Assembly (NCBI GenBank): GCA_026417655.1
Contig: JAOACS010000028.1
Coordinates: forward strand, 1 to 64,000
Origin: Syntrophobacterales bacterium
GTDB taxonomy: Bacteria > Desulfobacterota > Syntrophobacteria > Syntrophobacterales > Thermodesulforhabdaceae
Length of the DNA: 64,000 nt
Reading direction: 5' to 3'
Shown here: positions 16,618 through 26,961 of the stretch, piece after piece
Layout: every line of letters begins with the position of its first letter
How positions within the stretch are numbered: the stretch's first letter is position 1
Position numbers and translations under genes: made by a program
Notes under the pieces: model-generated
Database searches by the model: none
What the model saw: the letters and a program-made list of their open reading frames with translations, nothing else
Told to the model about the DNA's origin: nothing

Positions 16618-17634
16618 CTAGCTCCACTGGCTAAAGCCTCCAGAGGTCTCTAACCCTGAAAGAACAAGGGCCTTCTCAGCTTCAAAGCGACGTAGAACCG
16701 CCTGGCGAACCCTGGGAGAGGAGGAGGAAAATTTGGTCGCTCTAATCTCGTATATTCGCTCCACCATCTCTTCCCTATCAATCCCTTCCCCCGAATTCAT
16801 CACTACATCACTAAGGGCCTTCTTGAAGATAGAGACGGCCCCTCCTACTCCGTGTTGAACCGCCATACTCCATACCATCTCCTGAAGGGCTGGAGGCTCC
16901 CCCTTAATGTCGATCCCCGTCTCATTTTTTATCATTGCGCAGACAGGCTCAAAATATCTCTCCCTTATGAATTCATGTTGAAGTCGAGCAAACTCCTCTG
17001 GTGACTCCTTGGCTATAGCTTTCCACTCATGGGGGAAGGAGCCATCGGTCCCTCCAGTGTTAGGATCTCCTGACGCCTTGAGTCGCTCAGCCCACTCGGG
17101 TTTTCTCTCCTCAAGAAATTTTATAAATTGGGAGACGGAGCCCTGCCGAGAGGAAAGCTGATAGATGCCGTAGGAGGTGCCACCCCTTGAGTCGTAACCT
17201 ATTGTAGCAACCCCCGAAAGAGGGTCTTCCTTGGATTCAAAACGTCGAGAAAGGGCCCCAATCTCCTTTCCATTAAAGGTTGGAGCTAATCCCCTGTTAG
17301 ATCCTTCGGAAACCTCTGAAGAGATGCCCTCCCTTGGGGGAGAATAGTCCTGAGGAAGGGAAGCCCTCCTGTTACTCCCCTCAGTTTCAGCCGCCATAGC
17401 GCCTTGAAGGGAATCGCTTTTAGGCTTAGCCGAAGTGGAGGTAGAATTTATAATCTGCCTAAGGGTAGAAGCAAAGGATAACTGGCTCGGGTGAGAAGAG
17501 ATAGTCGTCCCTCCCAGGGTCTCCATGAAAAAGAGTTCCCTCTGAAGAGTGTTAATCTGCCTTAGCTTAACAATGAGCTGCTCCGGCTTTATATGATAGA
17601 GAGAGGAAATACTCGATCTTTCAACTCCCATCAT
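16618..17634 (-). CDS. Putative lysozyme-superfamily peptidoglycan hydrolase
   Basis: The 338-residue protein has no clear signal peptide. Residues 1-60 are amphipathic, 60-130 are low-complexity Ser/Pro/Glu-rich linker, and the C-terminal 200 residues look like a lysozyme fold. An acidic residue in RRFESKEDP precedes GYDSRGGTSYGIYQLSS, as in phage-type and VgrG-associated muramidases. The later block MVWSMAVQHGVGGA is also typical. It would cleave cell-wall glycan, perhaps in envelope-machine assembly. GGAGGAAAC precedes the ATG. The gene stands 60 bases after the DsrE-like gene on the same strand. Family assignment is by motif only. Confidence 0.55.
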   Translation of the reverse strand: MMGVERSSISSLYHIKPEQLIVKLRQINTLQRELFFMETLGGTTISSHPSQLSFASTLRQIINSTSTSAKPKSDSLQGAMAAETEGSNRRASLPQDYSPPREGISSEVSEGSNRGLAPTFNGKEIGALSRRFESKEDPLSGVATIGYDSRGGTSYGIYQLSSRQGSVSQFIKFLEERKPEWAERLKASGDPNTGGTDGSFPHEWKAIAKESPEEFARLQHEFIRERYFEPVCAMIKNETGIDIKGEPPALQEMVWSMAVQHGVGGAVSIFKKALSDVVMNSGEGIDREEMVERIYEIRATKFSSSSPRVRQAVLRRFEAEKALVLSGLETSGGFSQWS

Positions 17635-17694
17635 GTTTCCTCCTATATTGAGAGCCTTCCGGGAGGGATTTTAAGCATTTATTATGCCAAGGCC

Positions 17695-18060
17695 TTAAAA
17701 TATAAAGACCTTATAGGAGGGATCGGCCATCTTCCCAACAATGACTCCTCCCCCCGCTATCTCTGAGCCCTTTATTATATCCTCTGGACCAATAAGGCGT
17801 TTATCGGCACAGGCCTTACAAAGATAAATAGGACATCCATATTCCACTATTTTATCAATAATATCCTTCATCTTCTCGCCGGTAGGTGCATAAACCCCCT
17901 CCGCCATGCCCAGCTGAGCCCAATAGACGCCATCCTCTATTAGGGCGATCTCAACCCTATTACCCTGTTCCGCAGAAAGCATAGCGAAGTAAAATGCTCG
18001 AGTCGCTAGTCCAGCCTTTTCCATGCCCTTCGAAAGAATGAATAAAAGTTTCTGTTCCAT
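17695..18060 (-). CDS. DsrE/DsrF-like small protein
   Basis: The 121-residue protein has the DsrE/F fold pattern: a beta-strand start (KLLFILSKG), a helix with ATRAFYFAMLSAEQG, and a Cys pair in the YLCKACADKR loop where sulfur-trafficking DsrE-like proteins carry their active cysteine. The C-terminus ends SYKVFIF. Such proteins act in sulfur relay or as small peroxiredoxin-like factors in the cytoplasm. GGAGG precedes the ATG. It is divergent from mfd with about 120 bases between. No dsr genes are in the window, so the sulfur link rests on the fold only. Confidence 0.75.
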   Translation of the reverse strand: MEQKLLFILSKGMEKAGLATRAFYFAMLSAEQGNRVEIALIEDGVYWAQLGMAEGVYAPTGEKMKDIIDKIVEYGCPIYLCKACADKRLIGPEDIIKGSEIAGGGVIVGKMADPSYKVFIF

Positions 18061-18181
18061 AGCCTATAACCTCCTCATAAAATTAACCCGAGGGAGATAA
18101 AAAAATTGTGCCTTCCTCCCATATTGAGATAATAAACGAGCTTTTAAAGGAGACCAACTCCATTTACAGAGAGGTGTCACA

Positions 18182-21100
18182 ATGCTTTCTTCAGATCTTC
18201 ATCTTTCCATCCATAGACAGCCGGTTTCTGGAGAAGGAATCCAAAGGCTTATCTCTCTCCTCTCCGAAGGCAACCAATCGGTATCCGTTCATCGTATAAA
18301 CCGGCCAGCCTTCGCCTACATGGTGGGTTACATCGCCTCGAAGTTCCCCAAAATATCCATTGTCGTAGTGGCTCCTAACGATAATGAAGCCAAAAAGGTT
18401 TATCGAGAGCTCGCCTTCTTCATGGGGGTTGATCACCTTTCTAGAGCTAAAAGGGATCCCTTCGAAGACAAACTTCTTATCTTCCCTTCCCGAGGTTATG
18501 GTAAAAAACCCCTAGAAGATGCCTTCTCTAGTAAAAGCGATCGCCTGCGAGTGTTAACTCGTCTTGTATGGTCTTCGGATCCTACAGTCCTGGTGACATC
18601 GGCTCCAGCCCTATTGGATCGCCTACCCCCTAGATGGGTCATTGAAGAGCATACCCTCCATATTCGAAAGGGTGATCTTATCCCGGAGGACCTTACAGAA
18701 AAGCTTCTAAGCTGGGGATATATGGAGGTGAAGCTTGTCGAGGTAGTGGGAGACTTTAGTGTTCGACGGGATATCGTAGACTGTTTCATCCCTCTCTACC
18801 CCTTCCCTGTTCGCATTGAACTCTGGGGACGGGAAGTAGAATCCCTCCGTCTCTTTAACCCTATTAGCCAGAGATCCTTTAGTGACCTCGATGAAATCCT
18901 CATAGTCCCAAATAGCGAGCTAGTCTTAGACAAGGAGGTAAAAAAACGGCTAGAGCAACGGCTGCTTGAAGATCTTCAACAGGGTCTTCTCGATCCTTCC
19001 TACGTCACAAAATGGATTAAGAGCATAGAGGGGGGAGATCTTGGAGAGTGGGAAAGATTTATCGGCATAGCCTATGAAAGGACGGAACTACTTTACGACT
19101 ACCTTCCCCCAAAGGTTCTCTGGGCATGGCTTGAGACAGATAGAGCCTTCGATGAAATGGTAAATAGATACAAGGAATCACTAAACTCAACGAAACCCAA
19201 GACAGATCAATGGATTCAGCCTGTCGAAAGATGGCTTGAACATCCTGATACCATCATGAATAGACTAAGGAAGGAGTGGGCGCTCTGGTCTGACGACTTT
19301 AGGTCCCTGATTGGTCCCTCCCGTGACGATATACCCGTAATTATTCTGGAGGCCCAGAATCTAATGGGATTTCGGGACGAGATTATTTCAGGGGAGGAGA
19401 AACAACCCTTTTCATTTATGGAAGGACTTGCCAGAAAGATTTCCACCTGGCAGGAAAAAAGCCTTAGAGTAGCAATAGTCTGTAGTTACCCCCATCAGGG
19501 TGAGAGACTACGTAATATGCTGGAACATTACGGAGTCCCAGCAAAGGTGATCCCTGAAGCCTTCTCCTACAGTGATATTGAGGAGTGGGATAGAGGTAGT
19601 CTCCGTCAGGTTCTCATATTTATAGGCAATTTAGAAGAGGGGTTCTATTTACCCCATGAGCATCTTGCTATCCTATCCGAAAGGGAACTCTTTGGAGTAT
19701 CCACATCTCGGAAAGTGAGGCGATCCATAAAGGGGCTCTATCTCAGCTCCTTTCAAGATCTTTCAGAAGGAGACTTTGTTGTCCACCTTCACCATGGGAT
19801 CGGTATCTATCGGGGACTTACCCATGTCAGGGTAGGCGACACAGAAGGCGATTTTCTCGTTATCGAGTATGAAGGGGGTGACCGGCTCTATGTACCGGTG
19901 GATAAACTGCGGCGAGTTCAAAAATACATTGGATCGGAAGAGGGACCCCCACGTATAGATAGGCTCGGTAGTAACCGTTGGGAAACCCTCAAAAAGAAAG
20001 CGAGAGAGTCGGCCGAGCGAGTGGCCGAGGAACTTCTCAAAATATATGCCCTGAGGCAGGTCAAGGAAGGGCATGCCTTTTCTCCGCCCGATGATCTCTA
20101 TCGTGAGTTTGAGGCGACCTTTCCCTTTGAGGAAACGCCCGATCAATTAAGGGCTATAGAGGATGTGCTAAGCGATATGATGCTTCCTAAACCGATGGAT
20201 CGTCTAGTTTGTGGTGATGTAGGCTTTGGAAAAACGGAGGTAGCACTTCGAGCGGCCTTTAAAGCCTTCCTGGATCATAAACAGGTGGCGGTGCTCGTTC
20301 CCACAACGGTCCTTGCGGAACAGCACTACCGAACCTTTTCGGAACGTTTTTCTAGATTTGATGCAAAGGTAGAAATGTTAAGTCGCTTCAGAAGTCCTGC
20401 CCATCAAAGGCGTATTATCGAGGCTCTCAAAGAAGGTAAAATCGATATCGTCATAGGAACTCATCGGCTACTTCAAGATGATGTAAAGTTTGCTAACCTC
20501 GGTTTGCTCATCATAGACGAGGAGCACCGTTTTGGCGTAAAACACAAGGAAAGACTTAAACAACTTAGGGTCTCTGTCGATGTTCTAACCCTTACCGCCA
20601 CCCCTATTCCAAGAACTCTTCACATGGCTCTTTCTGGAGTGCGGGACATGTCCCTGATAGAAACTCCACCAGCAGATCGGAAGGCGATTGAAACATATCT
20701 TATAGAATTTGATGAGACAACAATTCGGGAGGTGATTCTAAGAGAGCTAAACCGGGGAGGTCAAGTCTTCTTCGTCCACAATATGGTTCAGAACATAGGA
20801 GCGGTTGCCGAGAGGATCCGGGAGATGGTTCCCGAAGCGCGAGTGGCCGTAGCCCATGGGCAAATGCCCGAGAGGGAACTCGAAAAGGTGATGCTTAACT
20901 TCGTTCGCCAAGAAATCGATGTGCTGGTTTGCACCACTATCATAGAGTCTGGGCTCGATATCCCAAGTGCTAACACTATCATCATAAACGATGCCCACCG
21001 CCTTGGTCTCGCACAAATGTATCAGATAAGAGGCCGAGTAGGGCGATCCGGCGAGCAGGCCTATGCCTATCTTATCGTTCCAGGAGAACATCTCATTTCC

Positions 21101-21757
21101 GAAGAAGCTAGAAAGCGATTGAGAACCTTGGTCGATTTCAGTAACCTGGGAAGCGGATTTAAGATAGCTCTAAACGACCTACAAATAAGAGGAGGGGGTT
21201 CAATCCTTGGTTCAGCCCAGTCGGGACACATAGAAGCCGTTGGCTACGAGCTCTACTTGGAACTCATCCAAGAAATGATTAAAAAACTCAAAAATGAAGA
21301 TATTGAAGACAAAGAAGACTATGATCCCGAGATAAAGATCTCCGCTTCGGCCTTTATTCCCGAAGGCTATATACCCGACGCCCGTCAGCGTCTTGTTGCC
21401 TACAAAAGGCTTGCATCGGCTACTACTGGAGACGAAATAAATGAGATCATGAAGGAATGGAGAGACCGTTATGGATCCTTACCACCTGAGACAAGGCTTC
21501 TCCTTCTTATGGCAAAGATTCGCCTTCTCATGAGAAAGCTTAGGATCTTGAGGGTTGAGTCATCCCAGGAGGGATGGAAGTTAACCTTCCTAAGCCAGGA
21601 AGAGGCATCCCAGGCAATAGAAATTTTTACCTCGAAAGGCATTGTGGCTTTGACTTCTTCCGATTCAGGTGTTGTAATAGTGCCCGTTAGAGAATCGGAC
21701 GTTTTTGATCGTCTGGTGGTGCTAAAAAAGTATCTCTCTAGGTGTATAGGTTCCTAA
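18182..21757 (+). CDS. mfd: Transcription-repair coupling factor Mfd
   Basis: This 1191-residue protein has the full Mfd layout: N-terminal UvrB-like domains, the RNA-polymerase-interacting Tudor-like domain ([16 protein letters not shown], about 530-560), then a RecG-like translocase. The translocase has Walker [17 protein letters not shown] ([14 protein letters not shown]), [13 protein letters not shown] and a C-terminal helicase half ([11 protein letters not shown]). A TRCF C-terminal domain follows. Mfd displaces stalled RNA polymerase and recruits UvrABC. GAGGTG lies before the ATG. It leads a long same-strand run, 27 bases ahead of the SurA-like gene. Confidence 0.97.
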   Translation: MLSSDLHLSIHRQPVSGEGIQRLISLLSEGNQSVSVHRINRPAFAYMVGYIASKFPKISIVVVAPNDNEAKKVYRELAFFMGVDHLSRAKRDPFEDKLLIFPSRGYGKKPLEDAFSSKSDRLRVLTRLVWSSDPTVLVTSAPALLDRLPPRWVIEEHTLHIRKGDLIPEDLTEKLLSWGYMEVKLVEVVGDFSVRRDIVDCFIPLYPFPVRIELWGREVESLRLFNPISQRSFSDLDEILIVPNSELVLDKEVKKRLEQRLLEDLQQGLLDPSYVTKWIKSIEGGDLGEWERFIGIAYERTELLYDYLPPKVLWAWLETDRAFDEMVNRYKESLNSTKPKTDQWIQPVERWLEHPDTIMNRLRKEWALWSDDFRSLIGPSRDDIPVIILEAQNLMGFRDEIISGEEKQPFSFMEGLARKISTWQEKSLRVAIVCSYPHQGERLRNMLEHYGVPAKVIPEAFSYSDIEEWDRGSLRQVLIFIGNLEEGFYLPHEHLAILSERELFGVSTSRKVRRSIKGLYLSSFQDLSEGDFVVHLHHGIGIYRGLTHVRVGDTEGDFLVIEYEGGDRLYVPVDKLRRVQKYIGSEEGPPRIDRLGSNRWETLKKKARESAERVAEELLKIYALRQVKEGHAFSPPDDLYREFEATFPFEETPDQLRAIEDVLSDMMLPKPMDRLVCGDVGFGKTEVALRAAFKAFLDHKQVAVLVPTTVLAEQHYRTFSERFSRFDAKVEMLSRFRSPAHQRRIIEALKEGKIDIVIGTHRLLQDDVKFANLGLLIIDEEHRFGVKHKERLKQLRVSVDVLTLTATPIPRTLHMALSGVRDMSLIETPPADRKAIETYLIEFDETTIREVILRELNRGGQVFFVHNMVQNIGAVAERIREMVPEARVAVAHGQMPERELEKVMLNFVRQEIDVLVCTTIIESGLDIPSANTIIINDAHRLGLAQMYQIRGRVGRSGEQAYAYLIVPGEHLISEEARKRLRTLVDFSNLGSGFKIALNDLQIRGGGSILGSAQSGHIEAVGYELYLELIQEMIKKLKNEDIEDKEDYDPEIKISASAFIPEGYIPDARQRLVAYKRLASATTGDEINEIMKEWRDRYGSLPPETRLLLLMAKIRLLMRKLRILRVESSQEGWKLTFLSQEEASQAIEIFTSKGIVALTSSDSGVVIVPVRESDVFDRLVVLKKYLSRCIGS

Positions 21758-21784
21758 AAAAACCTAATAGGAAAGGCTTGGGAG

Positions 21785-22717
21785 ATGAAGGCTAAATCTT
21801 TTATATCCGTTTTTATAATATGGGGAATTCTACTGGCGGTTACAAAAAATGTTTTTTCAAAAGATATTGATCGCATCGTCGCAGTTGTAAATGATGAGTT
21901 GATTCTGTATAGTGACCTTCGAAGCAAAATAAAGGAAATCAAGGAAAAGCTTAATCCCCCCGTTGCCATTCCGGAAGCAGAGCTCGAGCGCCAAGTTCTT
22001 ATGCAGATGGTCGAAGACAAGCTCATAAGACAGGCGATGAAGAATCTTAAGATAAATGTGGATAATCAGACCGTCGATAGGGCAGTGGAAAGAATTAAAA
22101 GGGACAAGGGGCTTACGGATGATCAATTTATTACAGCTCTACAAAAAGATGGTTTCACCTTGGAAGAATTTAGAAGGCATATTCGCGAAGAGCTAGAACG
22201 GGTTATGCTTATAGAAAAGGTCTTTCAGTCGAAAACGATTATAACCGACGCAGATATTGAAAGCTACATAAAGACTAATCCCGAAGAGGAGATACCAAAG
22301 GTTAGACTCTCTGTCATATTTATCCCAAAGCATGCTGAGATCTCTGGTGAGGAAATCCTTAAGAGACTTAGGGGAGGAGCTGATTTTTACGAACTAGCCA
22401 AAAAATACTCAAAGGGTCCCAATGCTTCCGAAGGCGGAAGGGTGGGCTGGGTTAATTTCCATGATCTCGCCGAGAGGCTTCAGGATGTGGTTGTAAGGCT
22501 CTCGCCGGGCGAAGTTTCTCCAGTTTTATCTTCAAATACCGGGGATTTTATCGTAAAGGTTGAAGAGAAGAGGACTGAGAAGGTAGCCCTTAATGCGTCC
22601 GATCCGAGGGAAAGGGAGAAGATCCGCCGTATGCTGATTCAAAAAGAGGTAGAAAGGAAATTTAGGGAATGGGTCAAGGGACTTAAAGAAAGGGCTTACA
22701 TCCGGATTTCTCTCTAG
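21785..22717 (+). CDS. SurA-like periplasmic peptidyl-prolyl isomerase / chaperone
   Basis: A signal peptide (1-25) is followed by a SurA N-terminal chaperone domain (DRIVAVVNDELILYSDL, about 27-165). One parvulin (rotamase) domain (about 175-270) carries RLSVIFIPKHAE and the GGRVGWVNFHDL block. E. coli SurA has two parvulin domains; many Desulfobacterota versions have one, so 310 residues is normal. It should assist outer-membrane protein folding in the periplasm. It lies 27 bases after mfd and 11 before rodZ, a placement common in this lineage. Confidence 0.88.
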   Translation: MKAKSFISVFIIWGILLAVTKNVFSKDIDRIVAVVNDELILYSDLRSKIKEIKEKLNPPVAIPEAELERQVLMQMVEDKLIRQAMKNLKINVDNQTVDRAVERIKRDKGLTDDQFITALQKDGFTLEEFRRHIREELERVMLIEKVFQSKTIITDADIESYIKTNPEEEIPKVRLSVIFIPKHAEISGEEILKRLRGGADFYELAKKYSKGPNASEGGRVGWVNFHDLAERLQDVVVRLSPGEVSPVLSSNTGDFIVKVEEKRTEKVALNASDPREREKIRRMLIQKEVERKFREWVKGLKERAYIRISL

Positions 22718-22728
22718 GATGATTAAAT

Positions 22729-23634
22729 ATGAGCATAGAGCAAAATTGGGAATCCCCTAAGGAAGTAGGATTATACCTTAAGAGATGTAGAGAGGAAAAG
22801 GAGATATCTCTTCTCGATATTTCTGAAGCAACTAAAATTTCTCCTCAACTCTTAAGAGCCATAGAAGAGGGTCAATGGGAGAAACTCTATTCTTCCTTCT
22901 TTCTAGTAAGCTTTTTGAAGGCCTACTGTAAAGTAGTTGGCATCCCATGCGAAAAGGCGGTAAAATCTGCCGAAAGATTCTTCATTCCTATTGAAAAACG
23001 GAAGACCGAATCTTACCGAAGACTCCTCGCAAGACGAGGTCCCCTCTTACCAAACCGAGGAAAGATTATTTTCTATACGGTCGTTATCGCCATATCGATT
23101 CTTATGCTCTTTGGTGGGGTATTTCTATCCAACTACACCACTAAGCCCTTAGAAAATGTAACAACCAACAGACTAGAAAATCATCCCGACCTTCCACAGG
23201 AAGTCGTGAAGGTCTTTAATATTCCCCAGACGTCCTCTCAATCCGGAGATGGGCTAACGTCGCCTAGGGAAACCTCCAAAGAGGTTACTCGACCTTCCTC
23301 TTTCAACGCTCCAACGTCGGAAAAGGAGCAACAAAATAGGGTTGTGGAGGCGGGAGTTTCTCTAAGTGTTCATCGCCTTATCATAGAGGCCATTGGGGAA
23401 ACGTGGGTTAGAGTCTGGGTAGACGATAGGGGCACCCCTACAAGTAGGCTTATGACCGACGGAGAACGGATTGAGTTTGAAGTAAAGGAAAAGGCTAAGG
23501 TTCAACTTGGCAACGCTGCTGGAGCAAAGATAATATGGGATGACCAGGTGTTTGAACGACTCGGGAGAAAGGGACGGGTAGTTACCCTCTCTTTTCCTAA
23601 GCCTAAAAAGACCTCAAAAAACTATGCTCCATAA
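22729..23634 (+). CDS. rodZ: RodZ-like cytoskeletal protein
   Basis: The 301-residue protein has an N-terminal HTH_25 domain (about 13-80: VGLYLKRCREEKEISL, SEATKISPQLLRAIE), one membrane helix (about 110-133) and a variable linker. A C-terminal DUF4115 beta domain (about 210-295, starting SVHRLIIEAIGETWVRVWVDD) completes it. RodZ links MreB to the inner membrane and sets cell width. It overlaps recO by 11 bases. No mre genes are in the window. Confidence 0.9.
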   Translation: MSIEQNWESPKEVGLYLKRCREEKEISLLDISEATKISPQLLRAIEEGQWEKLYSSFFLVSFLKAYCKVVGIPCEKAVKSAERFFIPIEKRKTESYRRLLARRGPLLPNRGKIIFYTVVIAISILMLFGGVFLSNYTTKPLENVTTNRLENHPDLPQEVVKVFNIPQTSSQSGDGLTSPRETSKEVTRPSSFNAPTSEKEQQNRVVEAGVSLSVHRLIIEAIGETWVRVWVDDRGTPTSRLMTDGERIEFEVKEKAKVQLGNAAGAKIIWDDQVFERLGRKGRVVTLSFPKPKKTSKNYAP

Positions 23635-24391
23635 TGTCCCGGACGGACCAATAGCCATGGTCCTTGCAGTAAAGGAATTAGGAGGGGCGGATCTTCTCGT
23701 TTTCTTCTTAGATCGGACAGGAACATTAAAACGGGGCCTTGCAAAAAATGCTAAAAAAAGTATGAGGCGCTTTATCAATTGCCTAGAGCCTCTTAATTTA
23801 GTCACCCTGACCTATGCCCCTGCCCATTCACAGCTTCTCTTGAAGGAAGCCCAACTGGAGGTAAGTTTCCCCGCCTTAAGAAAGGATCCTTTGATTATGG
23901 GTATAGGAAATCTCATGGCAGAGCTTCTCCTCGCCTTTATCCCCGAAAACGATCCCCACGAAGAAAGCTTCATGCTCACCCTAGAGGCCCTTAAGCAGCT
24001 TAACAACAACCGTCCTCCCCTTCTCATAGCCTCCATCTGGATTCTTCGTCTCATGTTAATTACGGGATACCTTCCCAACTTCAACAAATGCACTATCTGT
24101 AATGCCGATCTCGAACAAAAAAAACGTTGGGTATGGCAGGTAGAACCCCCTCGCTGTGTCTGCGCCGACCATCACCTTAGTGGTGACCTTAAATGGGAAT
24201 GGGATTTAGAGGTGTTAATGTTCCTAAGATCTTTACAAACCTTACCTCTAAGTAGAATATGGCGCCTAGGGCTTTCAACTACTAAGATTGGGGGGCTTTT
24301 TAAAAATATCTCTCGTTGGTGTGAGGCCATCTTGCAAAAAGAGATCAGAAGCTATAAATGGCTTGAGCGAATAATTATCAAACCCCAATAG
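23624..24391 (+). CDS. recO: DNA repair protein RecO
   Basis: The 255-residue protein has the OB-fold N-terminus (AMVLAVKELGGADLLVFFLD, then GLAKNAKKS) and a helical body. A zinc-finger block CTIC...CVCADH at about 157-183 is typical of RecO. RecO loads RecA onto SSB-coated gaps with RecR. The ATG lies inside the end of rodZ with a weak ribosome site; a start 27 codons later would delete the OB fold, so I keep this one. Confidence 0.9.
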   Translation: MLHNVPDGPIAMVLAVKELGGADLLVFFLDRTGTLKRGLAKNAKKSMRRFINCLEPLNLVTLTYAPAHSQLLLKEAQLEVSFPALRKDPLIMGIGNLMAELLLAFIPENDPHEESFMLTLEALKQLNNNRPPLLIASIWILRLMLITGYLPNFNKCTICNADLEQKKRWVWQVEPPRCVCADHHLSGDLKWEWDLEVLMFLRSLQTLPLSRIWRLGLSTTKIGGLFKNISRWCEAILQKEIRSYKWLERIIIKPQ

Positions 24392-24406
24392 ACCTTTAGG
24401 ATACAG

Positions 24407-25093
24407 ATGTTAGAGTGGATTGAAAGCTTAGTTCTAAGTAGCTCCCTTCTTTCACTGGTTGGAGCATTCGGAGGAGGGATCATAGCAAGCTTTACACCCT
24501 GCACCTATCCTATACTGCCTATTGTAGTTTCCTTTCTCGGCTATCAATCTGTAAAAAACAGGGGAAGAAATACCCTTAGGCCAGCCTTAGGCTACTTCCT
24601 AGGGCTTTCTCTCGCCTATGGCCTCCTGGGGACCATCGCTGTCTTTTCTGGTAAAGCCTTTGGGTTTTGGGCAGGAAAAGGGTGGCTCTACATCTTGGTT
24701 GGAAATGTCTGTCTTGTGGCTGGTGTAGTAATGCTTGAATGGGTTAAACTTCCAAGTTTTTTCAACCATTCCCTATCGGTAAGTCCAAACAGATCGGGAG
24801 CCTTCCTTATGGGAATGACCTCCGCTTTCGTTGTAGGTCCCTGCACTACGCCAATTCTAGGAACCGTCATTTCTGTAGCGGCGGCAAGTGATAATATATT
24901 CCAGAGCCTTCTCCTAGTCCTAAGCTTCTCCTTCGGGATTGGAATGCCAATTCTTCTCCTTAGCTCCTTTACCAGGTTGATAACCTTCCTTCCCAAAACC
25001 GGGCCGTGGCTTGTGACAATTCAGAAATTCTGTGGTTTAGTTATGCTTGTCTTTGGAGGATATTTCTTTGTAAAGGCAGGTATGCTTTGGTAG
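24407..25093 (+). CDS. CcdA/DsbD-type thiol-electron transporter
   Basis: The 228-residue protein has about six membrane helices and the two conserved Cys/Pro sites: FTPCTYPILP near residue 31 and VGPCTTPILG near residue 147. These cysteines carry electrons from cytoplasmic thioredoxin across the membrane. The next gene encodes a TlpA-like thioredoxin that is the likely periplasmic acceptor. Together they would reduce cytochrome-c apoproteins or other periplasmic thiols. Confidence 0.9.
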   Translation: MLEWIESLVLSSSLLSLVGAFGGGIIASFTPCTYPILPIVVSFLGYQSVKNRGRNTLRPALGYFLGLSLAYGLLGTIAVFSGKAFGFWAGKGWLYILVGNVCLVAGVVMLEWVKLPSFFNHSLSVSPNRSGAFLMGMTSAFVVGPCTTPILGTVISVAAASDNIFQSLLLVLSFSFGIGMPILLLSSFTRLITFLPKTGPWLVTIQKFCGLVMLVFGGYFFVKAGMLW

Positions 25094-25104
25094 TAGGGCA
25101 AAAG

Positions 25105-25620
25105 ATGACAAGAGAAAAGGTATTGATGTTGACAGTCGGTGTAGTAGTAGGCCTCGTCGCGGTTACATGGCTTAGGACCCCTTCCTTTAAAGAAATAGAT
25201 CTTACTTTGAAAACGCTAAAGAAAGGGGATGCCGCACCAGATTTTTCCCTTACCTCGATATTCGATGGGAAGAGGATAACCCTTTCTGAGTTTCGAAATT
25301 CAAAATATGTTCTCCTCTATTTTTGGGCAAGTTGGTGTCCGACCTGCCTTGAAACCCGTCCCCAGCTTGAGGCTTTTAGAAAAAACACCCCCTCCGATAG
25401 ACTCGAGGTGCTCGCTATAAATATTGGTGACGGAGATTCCATTGATTCAATAAAAAAACTCCAGATGAAATATCCTCTCTCCGTCCCTGTCCTTTTCGAT
25501 GAGGGTAGCAAAGTAAGTAGAAGCTACGGAGTGAGAGGAGTGCCATTCTTTGTTCTTATAGATCCCGAAGGGAAAATAGTTTATCAGGGAAATGAACTAC
25601 CTAAGGATCGTCCAATATAA
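25105..25620 (+). CDS. TlpA/ResA-like membrane-anchored thioredoxin
   Basis: I start at 25105 (171 aa) because the protein then begins MTREKVLMLTVGVVVG, a signal anchor. Earlier in-frame starts lie inside ccdA. The thioredoxin fold carries WCPTC (ASWCPTCLETRP), and GVRGVPFFVLID gives the cis-Pro loop. It is 11 bases after ccdA and should receive electrons from it. The ribosome site (AGGGCAAAAG) is modest, consistent with translational coupling. Confidence 0.88.
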   Translation: MTREKVLMLTVGVVVGLVAVTWLRTPSFKEIDLTLKTLKKGDAAPDFSLTSIFDGKRITLSEFRNSKYVLLYFWASWCPTCLETRPQLEAFRKNTPSDRLEVLAINIGDGDSIDSIKKLQMKYPLSVPVLFDEGSKVSRSYGVRGVPFFVLIDPEGKIVYQGNELPKDRPI

Positions 25621-25643
25621 TTTGATTAGGAGAGGCTAGATTT

Positions 25644-26921
25644 ATGAAGGACGTTATTGCCGTTATAATGGCTGGAGGTCGAGGTGAAAGACTAAGGCCT
25701 CTTACGGAGGATCGTTGTAAACCCGCTGTACCCTTTGGTGGCATTTATCGGCTTATCGATCTTCCCCTGAGCAATTGTGTTAACTCCGGAATATATAAAA
25801 TACTAGTTTTTCCACAGTATAAATCCCAGTCTTTGGTAGAACACCTAGAAGATGGCTGGAGTCATCTATTTGCCCGTCCCTTTGGCCATTACATGAGAAT
25901 AGTAGCTCCCCAGCAACAACTCGGGGAAAGATGGTATATGGGAACGGCCGATTCTGTCCGTCAAAATATCTGGCTGATTCAGAGGGAACGTCCAGAGCAC
26001 GTGCTTATTCTTTCGGGTGATCATGTCTACAAAATGGATTATGCCTCATTTAGGACATATCATGATGAGAAGAAGGCCGATATCACCATAGGCCTTTTCG
26101 AGGTCCCAAGGGAATCTGGCCGTGAGTTTGGTATTGCACAGGTAGATGAGGATTTTCGCATTATAGATTTCGAAGAAAAACCCTCCGATCCTAAACCTAT
26201 CCCCGACGATCCCGAATACGCTCTGGCCTCCATGGGAGTGTATATCTTTAAGTTCTCCGTTTTGGAAAAACTTCTTCTAGAGTCGGACGCCGAAGATTTC
26301 GGAAAGCACATTATCCCAGAAGCTATTAAACGCTTTAGAGTTTACGCCTACCCCTATCGGAGGATGAACATTATAAGGGATTACGTCTATCAGGTGGATC
26401 CTGCTGACGGAACCCGAAGACTAGTTCTTTCCAATAAAACCAGAGATTCTGTCTACTGGCGTGACGTAGGGACCCTTGATGCCTACTGGAATGCCAATAT
26501 GGATCTTACAGGTATAGACCCCTTTTTCAACCTCTACGGCCATCTCTGGCCTATAAGGACATTTTATAAGCCCTACCCGCCTGTAAAGTTCGTCTTCAGC
26601 GAGCGCCATCAATTTCCTCAAAGGCTCGGTGCAGCCTTCGACTCTATAGTGTCCCCAGGTTGCATCATAAGTGGAGGCATCGTGAGGTCATCGGTTCTTG
26701 GATACAATGTCTTCGTCCATAGTTACGCAGAAGTCGATGAATCCGTTATCCTTGATAACGTAGAAGTGGGGCGCCACTGTCGTATTAAAAAGGCCATTAT
26801 AGACAAAGATAATAAAATCCCTCCCGGAACTCATATAGGAATCAACCCATCAGAAGACCGGGAGAGGTTCTACGTGACCCATAGGGGGATCGTTGTGGTT
26901 CCTAGAGGATACTTCTGTTAA
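25644..26921 (+). CDS. glgC: Glucose-1-phosphate adenylyltransferase
   Basis: The 425-residue enzyme makes ADP-glucose for glycogen synthesis. The nucleotide-binding motif AGGRGERLRPLTEDRCKPAVPFGG and the substrate block FEEKP are present, as is the C-terminal left-handed beta-helix (SVLGYNVFVHSYAEVDES, VILDNVEVG). It is intact at the usual length. No glgA or glgB is in the window. It is 23 bases after the thioredoxin gene. With the phosphorylase at 9.1 kb it indicates glycogen storage. Confidence 0.95.
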   Translation: MKDVIAVIMAGGRGERLRPLTEDRCKPAVPFGGIYRLIDLPLSNCVNSGIYKILVFPQYKSQSLVEHLEDGWSHLFARPFGHYMRIVAPQQQLGERWYMGTADSVRQNIWLIQRERPEHVLILSGDHVYKMDYASFRTYHDEKKADITIGLFEVPRESGREFGIAQVDEDFRIIDFEEKPSDPKPIPDDPEYALASMGVYIFKFSVLEKLLLESDAEDFGKHIIPEAIKRFRVYAYPYRRMNIIRDYVYQVDPADGTRRLVLSNKTRDSVYWRDVGTLDAYWNANMDLTGIDPFFNLYGHLWPIRTFYKPYPPVKFVFSERHQFPQRLGAAFDSIVSPGCIISGGIVRSSVLGYNVFVHSYAEVDESVILDNVEVGRHCRIKKAIIDKDNKIPPGTHIGINPSEDRERFYVTHRGIVVVPRGYFC

Positions 26922-26961
26922 GGCTGCTGGGGCTAAAGGAAAAGGGAGGGCTTTTAGAAGG

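Noticed and set aside
18108-18299. Short GTG-started plus-strand frame overlapping the start of mfd
   Set aside because: It overlaps the well-supported mfd coding sequence for over 100 bases, shows no recognisable family, and ends arbitrarily in another frame.
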